Shown: positions 38,182 to 48,093, numbered from the stretch's first letter. The stretch is 64,000 nt of DNA from Bordetella parapertussis (GCA_945883615.1 CAMCYB010000002.1:6142-70141); one strand, 5' to 3'. The notes: generated by a model not told the origin, from the sequence alone. Made by a program: numbers and translations.

Positions 38182-39399
38182 ATGTCGACCCCAACAGAAC
38201 AAGAAAATATGAATCGCACGATCATCGTCGGCACATTAATTGTGCTGATGGCAATGGGTACGCGTGCAACATTCGGGTTGTTTATGCAACCTATGGGTTT
38301 GCATCATGGTTGGTCTCGTGAAGTGTTTTCCATGGCATTTGCAATTCAGAACCTCGTTTGGGGTTTTGCTGCCATTGGTGCAGGCATGATGGCTGACCGA
38401 TTGGGTTCAGGTCGAACCATAGCATTGAGTGCCATGCTCTATGCCCTCGGTTTAGTCGGCACCCGTCTGGCCACCGATACGTTTTCACTTTATATGTCAG
38501 CGGGTGTGTTGGTGGGTTTAGGTCAAGCGGGTACGACTTTTGCGGTGATCTTGCCCGTTGTTGCGCGCGTGGTGCCACCCGCCTCAAGAAGTACGGCTAT
38601 GGGTATTGCGAGTGCGGGGGGGTCCTTAGGGCAGTTTTTAGTGGTGCCTACGGGGCAGTTGCTGATTGATACGTTTCAGTGGTTAGGTGCGTATTGGTTT
38701 CTATCGGTCTTTTTGGCGATGGCCATTCCCATGGCTTGGTACATGCGCGGTCGACCCGATCAAGCAGCGGGGGCGGGGCCACAATTATCAATGAAACAAG
38801 CTATCGGGCAAGCTATTCATCACCCGACCTTTCATTTTCTATTTCTCAGTTATTTTGTCTGTGGTTTTCACACAGCTTTTATTACATTGCACTTACCCGC
38901 TTTTGTAACAGACGGTGGTTTAAATGCCAGCACTGGCGCAATTGCGATTGGCTTAATTGGGCTGTTTAATGTTTTTGGCTCATATGGTGCTGGCCGCTTA
39001 GGTGGCACTTATAGTAAGAAAAACCTTTTAAGTGCCATTTATACGCTACGAGCAGTGGGCATGCTGTGGTTAATGGCTATGCCCCTCACGCCTTTTGTCA
39101 TTTATGTTTTTGCCGCCTGGATGGGTGTATTCTGGTTGGGCACCGTTCCCTTAACTCAGGGCTTAATTGGTCAAATTTATGGGTATAGGTTTGCGGCAAC
39201 ACTGTCAGGTATTGTATTTTTAGGTCATCAATTGGGTAGTTTTACCGGGGTTTGGCTCGGTGGTAAGGTTCAGGCCGTAACGGGAAGTTACGACATGGTT
39301 TGGTGGTTAGGTATTGCTTTAGCGCTGATTGCAGGGGCATTATGCTGGCCCATCAAAGAACAGCCTATTGCGCAGTCTTCGCTGGTACAACCTGCATAA
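38182..39399 (+). CDS. MFS transporter (monocarboxylate-type major facilitator)
   Basis: A 405-aa protein with about 12 hydrophobic helices. The loop 2-3 motif GMMADRLGSGRTIAL (about residues 72-86) and the cytoplasmic NVFGSYGAGRLGGTYSKKNLL (about 264-284) are MFS motif A copies in both halves. The substrate is not predictable; oxalate/formate and monocarboxylate permeases are the nearest themes. It is followed at 25 bp by a 59-aa membrane protein, which may be cotranscribed. Confidence 0.82.
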   Translation: MSTPTEQENMNRTIIVGTLIVLMAMGTRATFGLFMQPMGLHHGWSREVFSMAFAIQNLVWGFAAIGAGMMADRLGSGRTIALSAMLYALGLVGTRLATDTFSLYMSAGVLVGLGQAGTTFAVILPVVARVVPPASRSTAMGIASAGGSLGQFLVVPTGQLLIDTFQWLGAYWFLSVFLAMAIPMAWYMRGRPDQAAGAGPQLSMKQAIGQAIHHPTFHFLFLSYFVCGFHTAFITLHLPAFVTDGGLNASTGAIAIGLIGLFNVFGSYGAGRLGGTYSKKNLLSAIYTLRAVGMLWLMAMPLTPFVIYVFAAWMGVFWLGTVPLTQGLIGQIYGYRFAATLSGIVFLGHQLGSFTGVWLGGKVQAVTGSYDMVWWLGIALALIAGALCWPIKEQPIAQSSLVQPA

Positions 39400-39424
39400 A
39401 TTTTTTACTTGAAGGGGGGTCGCT

Positions 39425-39604
39425 ATGATTGTTAAATCGGCTGTAGAGCAAACATCTCAACAGCACCCTTTGCAGTTTTCTAAACGTACGCGGGTCATGG
39501 GTTGGGTTGCACTGGCCGCCGTGATGGCGCTTGGTTTTTTGGGTTACTTGATGCCCAGTGTGCGGGTAAATTGGCAGATTATTGCGTCAATGTGTGGTTT
39601 TTAG
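39425..39604 (+). CDS. 59-aa single-span membrane protein, unknown function
   Basis: A short frame from the ATG at 39425 with a strong GGGGGG/AAGG-type ribosome-binding site 6 bp upstream. Hydrophilic N-terminus, basic SKRTR before the helix, then one membrane segment (about residues 26-43, GWVALAAVMALGFLGYLM) and a short C-terminal end VNWQIIASMCGF. By the positive-inside rule its N-terminus is cytoplasmic. It ends 10 bp before the addB-like ATG. The good ribosome-binding site and fitted spacing make it a likely real gene. No family is recognised. Confidence 0.6.
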   Translation: MIVKSAVEQTSQQHPLQFSKRTRVMGWVALAAVMALGFLGYLMPSVRVNWQIIASMCGF

Positions 39605-39614
39605 TGGCTCAAAG

Positions 39615-42449
39615 ATGACAATGCAGCATTGGCCTTCGCTCACGCTTGAAGCATTGCTTGAGCAGCCTTTTGACCAGACTCATATTCTGACGGTTAACAA
39701 TAGAACGGCGCGTGAATTAGTCAAATTTTTTAAGCCCCAAACAGGTCAAGTGCAGGCGTTACCCACTATTACGCCTTGGTCCGCTTGGTTAAAACAAGTG
39801 TTGTTTGATGTTGGGCTTAACGCCGCGTCTGAGCATATTAATGCGGTATCAACGGTTGTTGATGCGTTTAGCAGTCAGGTGATGTGGGCTCAAATTATTG
39901 AAGAAATTGAGGTTGATCGCCCGCTACTTGACGTACACCGCGCGGCACAACAAGCGGCCAGTGCACACAACTTGATGCTGGCTTGGCATATTGATGTGCC
40001 CACACATCAACAAACGCCTGAATTTAAGCAATTTAAGTTATGGCGCGATCGCTATGTTGAGTGTTTACAAAGTCGGCTAGCAATCGACGCCTCGCAACTA
40101 CCCCATCTGGTTGAAAGCTTAATTCAAATGGGTGTGGTCGATTTACCTCAAACGATTGTTTTATTAGGGTTTACAGAATGGTCACCCGCTGATTTGGCTG
40201 TACTTCATGCCATATCAATGCAGGGTGTTGACGTTAAGCAATTCATGTTGCCAAGTGATGACGAACCCGACGTGAGGTTGATTTCTTGCCTTGACGCTTC
40301 AGATGAGTGGCGACGGGCTGCGCAATGGGCTTATCAACAGCTCAGTCAGCGTCCAAGCGAGCGCTTTGCGATTGTTGCACCCAATTTACAAACTGATGCA
40401 CCGCATGCCAAGCGTGTCTTGACCCGTATTTTGCAAGACGTTCAGTGTGATCAACATTTTTCTTTTAACGTTGCGGTCGCGCCTGCGTTGGCTGATTGGC
40501 CTGCTATGCGTGCGGCGTTGGGTTGGTTGGGGTGGTTGATGCAAGCGGGCCATGGTCATGAGGTGTCGGTTGATCAAGTGGGCCCAACGTTGCTTCAAGG
40601 TTTTTGTGTGGGTCATGAAAGTGAAGCCGCTGATCGGGCTTTGATTGACAGCGCATGGCGGCACCGAGAAATTATGCATGTCACAAAAGCTGACTGGGAC
40701 CATGCGTTGAGCCGTTTACCTAAGCTTGCTCAAGCTTGGCAAGCTGCGCTAGAGGTGACGCAAGATTTAAAGTGTGTTTCTAAAAATCTAAAACAGTCTG
40801 CCTTCGGTTGGACTGTCTTGTGGCGTCAGCAACTTTCGGCGTTGGGTTTTCCGGGTGATACGACTCTTGACTCAGTAACCTACCAAGTGGTTCAGGCGAT
40901 TGAGAAACAATTTGAAAAGTTTACTGCGCTTGATCAAGTGCTCAAACCGATGTTGGCTCATGACGCCTTAGGCTTGATGGGTCGCATGGTCAGGCAGTCG
41001 CCATTTCAGCCGCAGCGTGACCCAGCTGCCCGTCTAGATGTGCTCGGTTTGCTTGAGGCAGAGGGTGGCCGCTGGCACGCAGTTTGGGTTATGGGGCTTA
41101 ATGATGATGTCTTACCTGCAACCCCTAACCCCAATCCGTTTATTCCTCTTCCCGTCTTAGTTGCGGCTCAAACGCCGCGTGCAACCCCAGAGCGTGAGCG
41201 CTTGTGGGCCGAACAAATATTTAAAACGCTACTTCAATGTGCCCCTGAGCTGGTTTTATCATGGCCCGAGCAAGCAGGCGAGAGGCAATTGCGCGCTTCG
41301 CCATTGCTAACCCGTCTCTTGTCAGCACAGGCCTGTCAATCTTTAGTCAAAGAAAATACCTTAATCAGTTCAGGCGTATGGAATCAGATTCAGATGTCAG
41401 TGTGGGTTGACGATGATGTGCCGCACGTGACAGCCGATGAGCATGTTAAAGGGGGTGTGGGTTTATTCGAAACACAAGCGCGTAACCCTTTATGGGCATT
41501 CTTTAAATATCGATTGGGCGTGAATGCTTTAAAACCTTATGCTTTAGCGCGACCTTTTAGTGAGCAAGGTGATTTTGTTCATGCGGTGATGAGAGAAGTG
41601 GTTGTTCGCTATCGAACGCAAACTGCCTTGCAGTCAGCGTTTCAACAAGCAGACTGGCAGAGCAACATACGCATTCTTGTCGTTGAAAAAGCCCAGCAAA
41701 AATTAAAAGGTATGCCCCTTCAATTGCAAGCCATGCATGTTGAGCGGGCATTAAATATTGTGAACACTTGGTGCGAGTTTGACTCTGCTCGCTTGCCCTA
41801 TACCAACGTGGCTGCAGAGGAAAAATTTAAATTCATACATGGCCCGCTTGAACTCACCCTACAAATTGATCGTATTGATCAATTAGACGAAGGGGGTTAT
41901 GTGGTGATTGATTACAAAACTGGGCACATACCAACAGATTTACAAAAAGATTGGTTACGTGCTCAACCTATTTCAAATCAATTGCTTACCTATTCAATTG
42001 CTTGGCAACAGCAACACCCAAATGTTTCGCCTATTCATGCGCTGGTATTGGCTCAAATTAAACCGCATCAGGTTAAAACAGCAGGGTTAAGTATTGATGA
42101 TGTTGGTTTGCCAGGCGTCAAAATCTATGAGGCATCAGACTGGTTGTTTGGGTCTCAAGGTGTTTCATGTGAGTTGATGGCTACTGAACAGGTTGCACTT
42201 GACCGCGCAGTGAACGACACTTTTGCTGATGAGCACTCAGCAAATCAAGACTGGCAGCTTGCACTAGATGGGTTGCAAGATAAAGTAATGATTATTGCTG
42301 ACGCCTTTATTGCAGGCGATGCGAGCAACGCCTCAGTTTCAATGAATGATTTGTTATTTTGTGACATTCAAGCTTTGCTAAGGTTGCACGAAATTGATCA
42401 AGACTCATCAGATGAGTTAGATGCTGAAGCCGGGGGCGATCATGGTTAA
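39615..42449 (+). CDS. AddB-like ATP-dependent nuclease subunit (PD-(D/E)XK)
   Basis: A 944-aa RecB-nuclease-family protein. The N-terminal part (ILTVNNRTARELVKFF) resembles the inactivated helicase fold of AddB/RexB; the C-terminal nuclease carries LTLQIDRIDQLDEGGYVVID and DYKTGHIP (about residues 765-785), the PD-(D/E)XK core. It forms a pair with the helicase-nuclease that overlaps it by 8 bp and would process double-strand breaks ahead of RecA loading. The annotated start is the ATG at 39615; the frame is open further upstream only from a TTG inside the small-protein gene. Confidence 0.82.
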   Translation: MTMQHWPSLTLEALLEQPFDQTHILTVNNRTARELVKFFKPQTGQVQALPTITPWSAWLKQVLFDVGLNAASEHINAVSTVVDAFSSQVMWAQIIEEIEVDRPLLDVHRAAQQAASAHNLMLAWHIDVPTHQQTPEFKQFKLWRDRYVECLQSRLAIDASQLPHLVESLIQMGVVDLPQTIVLLGFTEWSPADLAVLHAISMQGVDVKQFMLPSDDEPDVRLISCLDASDEWRRAAQWAYQQLSQRPSERFAIVAPNLQTDAPHAKRVLTRILQDVQCDQHFSFNVAVAPALADWPAMRAALGWLGWLMQAGHGHEVSVDQVGPTLLQGFCVGHESEAADRALIDSAWRHREIMHVTKADWDHALSRLPKLAQAWQAALEVTQDLKCVSKNLKQSAFGWTVLWRQQLSALGFPGDTTLDSVTYQVVQAIEKQFEKFTALDQVLKPMLAHDALGLMGRMVRQSPFQPQRDPAARLDVLGLLEAEGGRWHAVWVMGLNDDVLPATPNPNPFIPLPVLVAAQTPRATPERERLWAEQIFKTLLQCAPELVLSWPEQAGERQLRASPLLTRLLSAQACQSLVKENTLISSGVWNQIQMSVWVDDDVPHVTADEHVKGGVGLFETQARNPLWAFFKYRLGVNALKPYALARPFSEQGDFVHAVMREVVVRYRTQTALQSAFQQADWQSNIRILVVEKAQQKLKGMPLQLQAMHVERALNIVNTWCEFDSARLPYTNVAAEEKFKFIHGPLELTLQIDRIDQLDEGGYVVIDYKTGHIPTDLQKDWLRAQPISNQLLTYSIAWQQQHPNVSPIHALVLAQIKPHQVKTAGLSIDDVGLPGVKIYEASDWLFGSQGVSCELMATEQVALDRAVNDTFADEHSANQDWQLALDGLQDKVMIIADAFIAGDASNASVSMNDLLFCDIQALLRLHEIDQDSSDELDAEAGGDHG

Positions 42450-45400
42450 AGGGTTGCCCTCAGATATTGAACAGCGACAAACCGCTATTGACCCAACGCG
42501 ATCGTTTATTGTGCAAGCACCAGCCGGGTCGGGTAAGACAGAGCTTTTAACCGATCGCATTTTGGCACTCTTAGCGCGCGTGAATCAACCTGAGCAAATC
42601 GTTGCGATTACGTTTACTCGTAAAGCGGCGGCTGAAATGCATGCACGTGTGCTCGAAAAACTTTTACTTGCGCAACACCCTGAACCCACCGAGCCGGGTC
42701 ATCATCGTGATAGTTGGCGTTTGGCGCGTGCGGCTTTAGATCGTGATGAAGCCCAGCAATGGCATTTGCTCACGCACCCTGCAAGATTAAGCATTCGCAC
42801 CATAGATGCATTTTGTGCGGCTTTGGTACGACAAATGCCTTGGTTGTCGACTTTAGGGGGAATGCCTCGTATATGCGACGACCCCATGCGTTATTACATG
42901 GTTGCAGCAAGGCAAGTCATGGGTATGGTGCAAAACCCTGCCGTGCGCACACTGCTTGACCATTTAGACCTTAATCAACCAGAAGCATGTCAAGCGTTGG
43001 CGTTAATGTTGTCAAAGCGAGATCAGTGGTTACCGTTGCTACATCACGGTCAACGTCGTACAGATATCAATTTAAGTTTGGCGCATTTTGTTCAATATGA
43101 CATTGATCGGCTGCTGCAAAGCCTGCCACCAACATGGCTGTCTTCGTTACAACCGATTGCGCAAAAGGCAGCAGAGTGCTTAGCGCTCGATGCAGAAAAT
43201 CATTCAAAGATAAATCCACTTGCTGCTTTATGTGACTGGCGGTCGGGCACGTTGTTAGCTGAAATCGATCCGTTGCCTACTTGGCGAGCTATTGCTCATC
43301 TCGTCATGACTCAATCAAAAACCCTACGAAAAGCCATCAATAAAAATTTGGGTTTTCCACCCAAGTCAATCCAAAAAGAATGGTTTGAAGCATGGTTAAG
43401 TTGCTTCGATACACCCGACAATACGGTTTGGCTTGAAGCGTTGGCCGCCCTGAATGATGCGCCTGATACCGTTTTAACCGATGCACAATGGCTGGTGCTC
43501 GATGCGCAACTTGAATGCCTAAAATTAGCCACTGCCGCTTTATGGGCAGCATTTGCACAAGCGGGTGAGGTTGATTTTATTGAAGTGGCACAGCGCGCCA
43601 ATCAAGCGATGGGTTCAAGCGAAGACCCAAGCGATTTGTTGCTTAAGCTTGACACGCAAATTCAACATATTTTGATTGATGAATTTCAAGATACCAGTCA
43701 AAGTCAAATCGAATTATTGCAAAAGCTCATTGCAGGCTGGCAGCCCGATGACGGACGCACGCTATTTTTAGTGGGCGACCCGATGCAGTCGATTTATCGT
43801 TTCCGTAAAGCCGACGTTCGATTGTTCTTAAATGTGCGTGACGAGGGGTTAAGTGAAAACATTGAAATTGAATCATTACAACTCAATACTAACTTTAGAT
43901 CACAGTCAGCTATTGTCGATTGGGTGAACCAAACCTTTTCTCAATGTTTACCCAAACACGATGACCCCTCAGTGGGGGCGATTTCATATGCCAAATCAGA
44001 ACCATTTTTACCGCTTACAGTCGAACCCGCTGTGCAATGGCATACTTTAACCAGTGATCAAGACGAAATAAATCGTGTCGTCGAACTTGCCCAAGCCGGT
44101 TGGCATGCCTACCCCAATTCAAATCATCCCGTTGCCATTTTAGTGAGAGCACGCAAACATATTGGCGATGTGATGCGTATTTTGCGCAGTAAAGGCTTAC
44201 CTTGTCGAGCGGTTGAACTCGTGCCCTTGCGAGAACGATCGGTTGTGGTTGATTTGATTCAACTCGCGCGTGCTTTGTCTCACGAAGGTGATCGGCCTGC
44301 ATGGGTTGCCGTGTTACGCGCACGTTGGTGCGGGTTAACTTTAAAAACCTTGCATCAATTATTAGCATTAGAAAACATCAAATGTACGATACGTAGTCTG
44401 ATGCAATGCGCGTTAAGAGATGCTTCATCAGGTTCAATGCAACCCCAATCGATTGATAACGATCAATGGCAGCGTTGGCTGTCAGTTTCTCAAATTATGT
44501 GCGTGGCATTTGAACGGATTAATTTTCCATTTGCCCTAAGGCTTGAACAAACTTGGCGCGAACTTGAGGGTGATCTGGTCGTTGATAACGACGCTGAACT
44601 CGGTGATGCCCAAGCCGTGTTTGAATTTGTAGAGAAAATGGCTGCGCATGGCCGGCTTGATATGGATGCAGCTGAAGCGGGTTTGTCACGCTTATTCGCG
44701 CAACCCGAAGCCAGTGGTCGGGCGATTGAAGTGATGACCATGCATAAAGCAAAAGGGCTTCAATTTGAAACCGTCATCTTGATGGGCATTCACCGTGAAA
44801 CCAGAGCCGATAAAGCGCCTTTAGTCAGGGTTGATCAGTTAGATGATGCTATTGTGTTTGGCCATGTTAAAGCGCGTTTAGAAAAAGAACAAGATCCTAT
44901 TTCACAATATTTGGGTCGTCTTGAAGCCCGTCGTAGCGAATATGAAGTTGATCGTTTGCTTTATGTGGCAGCTACCCGCGCTCAATCGGTTTTACATTGG
45001 GTGGCGCAAGTTTCGCTTGATCAAAAAACCGGTGAAATTAAGCCACCCACTGCCACAACACTATTTTCAAGATTGTGGCCTTTTTGCCCTCCAGATGTTT
45101 TAAACACGGCACGTGACGTGTTGCTGCGACATCACGACGAGTACCCTGAATCTTTTAAACCACGTTCTTCACGCGCCTGGGTCGGCCCAACACTCACCCG
45201 CCGTCAGCAACCGTTAGCCTTTAAGCAGGGCACACCCGTTATGGGCCAAAACCCAAAGGGTGCGGCAGCCTGGTCATCTGAGATGTCGGGTGAAAGATGG
45301 ACGGGCATCGTTGTGCATGCTTGGCTCGCGCACGCAGTCGTAAAAGGCGCTTTACCGAATTGGACTTTGGCAACCCTCGAAGTAGCGCGCCCTGCGATCA

Positions 45401-45819
45401 TGCGCCAGTTAGCCTTAAGCGGTATGCCTGTTGCGATGCGCCCAATGGCCTCGCAAGAGGTGATCGATATGTTATTGACGATGCTGCAACATGAAAAAGG
45501 TCGATGGTTATTGAGTCAAAATCATGTGCGGGCTGAATGGGCTTTAATTGATGATGAAGCCGGTGTATCAGTTCTTGACTGGGCCATTTTGAACGCAGAC
45601 GGCTGGTTAGTCGTTGATTACAAAACCAGTCGTAAGGGCCAGGACGAATCGTTTGACGCATTTTCAACCCGCATGATGGCTCGATACCAAGCCCAACTTG
45701 AACGATACTGTCGCCTTTTAAAGACGATCGACGGTCGACCCGCTCGTGCTGCTTTATATTTTCCGAAAGACGATATTTGGTTACCTTGGTCGCCTAAAGT
45801 GGTTTTGCCCGTAAGCTAG
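42442..45819 (+). CDS. AddA-like UvrD-type helicase/nuclease
   Basis: A 1125-aa SF1A helicase with C-terminal nuclease. Walker A APAGSGKTELLTDRI (residues 26-40), TFTRKAAAEMHARV (motif Ia), the Walker B region LIDEFQDTSQSQ (about 410-421), GDPMQSIYRFRKADVRLF (motif III), TMHKAKGLQFETVIL (motif V) and LLYVAATRAQSVLHW (motif VI). The nuclease core VVDYKTSRKG lies near the C-terminus. With the AddB-like gene it forms an AddAB-type break-repair enzyme. The start is the ATG at 42442, seven codons into the longer frame; both overlap the AddB stop. Confidence 0.88.
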   Translation: MVKGLPSDIEQRQTAIDPTRSFIVQAPAGSGKTELLTDRILALLARVNQPEQIVAITFTRKAAAEMHARVLEKLLLAQHPEPTEPGHHRDSWRLARAALDRDEAQQWHLLTHPARLSIRTIDAFCAALVRQMPWLSTLGGMPRICDDPMRYYMVAARQVMGMVQNPAVRTLLDHLDLNQPEACQALALMLSKRDQWLPLLHHGQRRTDINLSLAHFVQYDIDRLLQSLPPTWLSSLQPIAQKAAECLALDAENHSKINPLAALCDWRSGTLLAEIDPLPTWRAIAHLVMTQSKTLRKAINKNLGFPPKSIQKEWFEAWLSCFDTPDNTVWLEALAALNDAPDTVLTDAQWLVLDAQLECLKLATAALWAAFAQAGEVDFIEVAQRANQAMGSSEDPSDLLLKLDTQIQHILIDEFQDTSQSQIELLQKLIAGWQPDDGRTLFLVGDPMQSIYRFRKADVRLFLNVRDEGLSENIEIESLQLNTNFRSQSAIVDWVNQTFSQCLPKHDDPSVGAISYAKSEPFLPLTVEPAVQWHTLTSDQDEINRVVELAQAGWHAYPNSNHPVAILVRARKHIGDVMRILRSKGLPCRAVELVPLRERSVVVDLIQLARALSHEGDRPAWVAVLRARWCGLTLKTLHQLLALENIKCTIRSLMQCALRDASSGSMQPQSIDNDQWQRWLSVSQIMCVAFERINFPFALRLEQTWRELEGDLVVDNDAELGDAQAVFEFVEKMAAHGRLDMDAAEAGLSRLFAQPEASGRAIEVMTMHKAKGLQFETVILMGIHRETRADKAPLVRVDQLDDAIVFGHVKARLEKEQDPISQYLGRLEARRSEYEVDRLLYVAATRAQSVLHWVAQVSLDQKTGEIKPPTATTLFSRLWPFCPPDVLNTARDVLLRHHDEYPESFKPRSSRAWVGPTLTRRQQPLAFKQGTPVMGQNPKGAAAWSSEMSGERWTGIVVHAWLAHAVVKGALPNWTLATLEVARPAIMRQLALSGMPVAMRPMASQEVIDMLLTMLQHEKGRWLLSQNHVRAEWALIDDEAGVSVLDWAILNADGWLVVDYKTSRKGQDESFDAFSTRMMARYQAQLERYCRLLKTIDGRPARAALYFPKDDIWLPWSPKVVLPVS

Positions 45820-45851
45820 GTTTAGGCTCAGACGCCTGTTAGAATATCAAA

Positions 45852-45946
45852 GGCGGGCCCCTTCGCATGGTTCGGCGGTGAAACTGGTCAGGTCGGGAAC
45901 GAAGCAGCCATAGTCGTGCAGAATCAGTGCCGAAGTCAGGCTCGCC
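45852..45946 (+). ncRNA. ffs: 4.5S RNA of the signal recognition particle (small bacterial SRP RNA)
   Basis: About 95 nt with the diagnostic core GGTCAGGTCGGGAACGAAGC (45886-45907 region), the GGAA tetraloop and the asymmetric loop that bind Ffh. The ends GGCG/CGCC pair to close the hairpin. It is directly upstream of dnaX, the usual position in proteobacteria. A TAGAAT -10 hexamer at 45840-45845 places the 5' end near 45852; no clear -35 is seen. A T6 tract follows the 3' end and probably terminates transcription. Confidence 0.92.
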
Positions 45947-45994
45947 ATTTTTTGTTGTTTAGAACACTTAAGCTTTAAGGTTTTAACAGGGCAT

Positions 45995-47680
45995 ATGACA
46001 TATCTTGTTCTCGCGCGAAAGTGGCGCCCCCGTTCGTTTGAAACCCTTATTGGTCAAGATCACGTTGTGCGTGCGCTCAGCCACGCCTTAGCCACCAAAA
46101 GACTGCACCATGCTTGGTTATTTACGGGCACACGGGGTGTGGGTAAAACAACACTTTCACGCTTATTGGCTAAGGCGCTTAATTGCGAGCAAGGCATCAC
46201 AGACAAACCCTGCGGCATCTGTCGCGCTTGCGTTGAAATAGACGAAGGCCGGTTTGTTGACTACCTTGAGCTTGATGCAGCCTCAAACCGAGGCGTCGAT
46301 GAAATGACTCAATTGCTTGAGCAGGCCGTCTATGCGCCTTCTTCAGGTCGCTTTAAGGTCTACATGATCGACGAGGTGCACATGCTCAGTGGGCACGCTT
46401 TTAATGCCATGCTCAAAACATTAGAAGAGCCGCCACCCCATGTTAAATTTATTTTAGCAACCACTGACCCACAAAAAATTCCCGCTACGGTTTTGTCGCG
46501 TTGTTTACAATTTAATTTAAAGCAAATGCCACCTATTGCCGTGGCAGAGCACTTAAACGACGTGTTAACTGCAGAAGGGGTCGATTTTGAACCGGCTGCA
46601 CTTAAACTCATTGGCCAAGCGTCTGCTGGGTCGATGCGCGATGCGTTATCTTTAACCGATCAAGCCATCGCTTTTAGTGCTGGCAACATGACTGAAGACG
46701 CTGTGCGTTCGATGCTGGGCAATGTGGATCAAACCCATTTAATTCGGTTGATCGATGCCTTGGCGCAACAAAAACCGCACGATATCTTGGCAATTGCAGA
46801 TGAGTTTGCGCAGCGTGGCCTGTCAATGCGAACGGCTTTAGCTGACTTGGCTATTTTGTTGTCGCGCATTGCCATTGCTCAACGCATTCCTTCCAAAACA
46901 GATGCTGAAGACCCGGTTTACACCGACATACAGCGTTTAGCACAAACTGTGCCACCCGATGTGGTGCAAGTGCTCTACACCGTTGCAGTTCATAGCCGCC
47001 AAGAATTAACCCTCGCGCCAGACGAGTATGCCGGTTTTGTGATGACATGCCTACGTATGTTGTCGCTGTGTGAAGGGCAGGCTTTACCTGCACCCGTTGG
47101 TGGGTCTGCTTCGGGTGGTGGCGCGTCAGCGCAACCGTCTAAGGTTCAGTCAGTTAGCAAGGTATCAGCCCCCGCGCCAACAGCAACGCCCGCGCCAACA
47201 GCAACGCCCGCGCTAACAGCAACGCCCGCGCTAACAGCAACGCCCGCGCCTACAGCAACGCCCGCAGCTATTACTCTGTCACAACCTGATCAATGGCCAA
47301 GCTTTATTGCTTCGTTACCGATTAGCGGTATGGCTTTACAGTTGGCGCGCCAGTCAGAATGCCTCTCAGTTCAACCCCATGCGTTGTCTCTTCGCGTGCC
47401 GACACAAGCGCTTGCCCAAGGCCCTCATGCAGAACGTCTGTTGACTGTACTCAAACAGGCTTTGGGTGAGCATGTTCATGTAAACATTGCAGTTGGTGAG
47501 TTATTAACAGGGGTTTCGGCACACAATATTGACGAACAAGCCCAACAAGTTCGTCAGTTAAATGCAGAGCAGTTGGTTGCACAAGACCCCTTTGTGCAAA
47601 CCCTCATTCGAGACTTTGATGCACACGTTATACCCGGCTCGGTTCAACCCGTATTCCCTCATACCAAACATATTAATTAA
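45995..47680 (+). CDS. dnaX: DNA polymerase III subunit gamma/tau
   Basis: A 561-aa clamp-loader ATPase. Walker A TGTRGVGKTT (residues 44-53), zinc-binding cysteines C64, C73, C76 and C79, Walker B DEVHML (about 126) and SRCLQF sensor region. After domain III there is a Pro/Ala/Thr linker made by five 18-bp repeats, then a C-terminal tau-like domain that would contact DnaE and DnaB. I see no convincing A-AAA-AAG slippery site, so a programmed gamma form is not evident. Confidence 0.94.
   Translation: MTYLVLARKWRPRSFETLIGQDHVVRALSHALATKRLHHAWLFTGTRGVGKTTLSRLLAKALNCEQGITDKPCGICRACVEIDEGRFVDYLELDAASNRGVDEMTQLLEQAVYAPSSGRFKVYMIDEVHMLSGHAFNAMLKTLEEPPPHVKFILATTDPQKIPATVLSRCLQFNLKQMPPIAVAEHLNDVLTAEGVDFEPAALKLIGQASAGSMRDALSLTDQAIAFSAGNMTEDAVRSMLGNVDQTHLIRLIDALAQQKPHDILAIADEFAQRGLSMRTALADLAILLSRIAIAQRIPSKTDAEDPVYTDIQRLAQTVPPDVVQVLYTVAVHSRQELTLAPDEYAGFVMTCLRMLSLCEGQALPAPVGGSASGGGASAQPSKVQSVSKVSAPAPTATPAPTATPALTATPALTATPAPTATPAAITLSQPDQWPSFIASLPISGMALQLARQSECLSVQPHALSLRVPTQALAQGPHAERLLTVLKQALGEHVHVNIAVGELLTGVSAHNIDEQAQQVRQLNAEQLVAQDPFVQTLIRDFDAHVIPGSVQPVFPHTKHIN
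47171..47266 (+). repeat. 18-bp in-frame tandem repeat in dnaX (five copies plus a partial)
   Basis: Unit CCCGCGCCAACAGCAACG starts at 47171, 47189, 47207, 47225 and 47243, with single-base variants (C to T), then a partial copy to about 47266. Each unit encodes PAPTAT/PALTAT. It lies in the flexible linker ahead of the tau C-terminal domain, so copy number can change without frameshift. Confidence 0.9.
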
Positions 47681-47724
47681 ATACAGTTTTATCTTTAACT
47701 GATTAATCTTAAGGAAATAAGCAA

Positions 47725-48051
47725 ATGATGAAAGGACAAATGGCAGGTTTGATGCGTCAAGCCCAGCAAATGCAGGAAAATCTAAAGAAAGCACAAGATG
47801 CTTTAGCTGATATTTTTGTTGAAGGTTTAGCGGGCGGTAATTTGGTGAAGGTCACCATGAATTGCCGTCATGACGTGAAGCGCGTTGAAATCGATCCCAG
47901 CCTTCTTGCTGATGATAAAGACATGCTTGAAGACCTTGTGGCAGCTGCTTTTAACGACGCCCTACGTAAAGCCGAAGTCACCTCGCAAGAGCGTATGGCA
48001 ACCGTCACAGCCGGTTTACCTTTGCCACCCGGTATGAAGTTGCCTTTTTAA
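47725..48051 (+). CDS. ybaB: YbaB/EbfC-family nucleoid-associated protein
   Basis: A 108-aa dimeric DNA-binding protein. Typical N-terminus [22 protein letters not shown] and the conserved glycine-rich [16 protein letters not shown] stretch (about residues 31-46); C-terminus LPPGMKLPF. It is between dnaX and recR, the conserved position. An AAGGA ribosome-binding site precedes tandem ATGs at 47725 and 47728. Confidence 0.94.
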   Translation: MMKGQMAGLMRQAQQMQENLKKAQDALADIFVEGLAGGNLVKVTMNCRHDVKRVEIDPSLLADDKDMLEDLVAAAFNDALRKAEVTSQERMATVTAGLPLPPGMKLPF

Positions 48052-48093
48052 AATAAACTTTTTATTTTTTTAACCCTGCTAAATTATCAAGCC

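Noticed and set aside
38050..38182. tRNA-Arg as an integration site for a genomic island
   Set aside because: No integrase, no repeated tRNA 3' end downstream, and flanking genes look chromosomal.
46360..47000. Programmed frameshift in dnaX to make gamma
   Set aside because: No A-AAA-AAG heptamer in frame with a following hairpin was found; short A-runs are not in the right phase.
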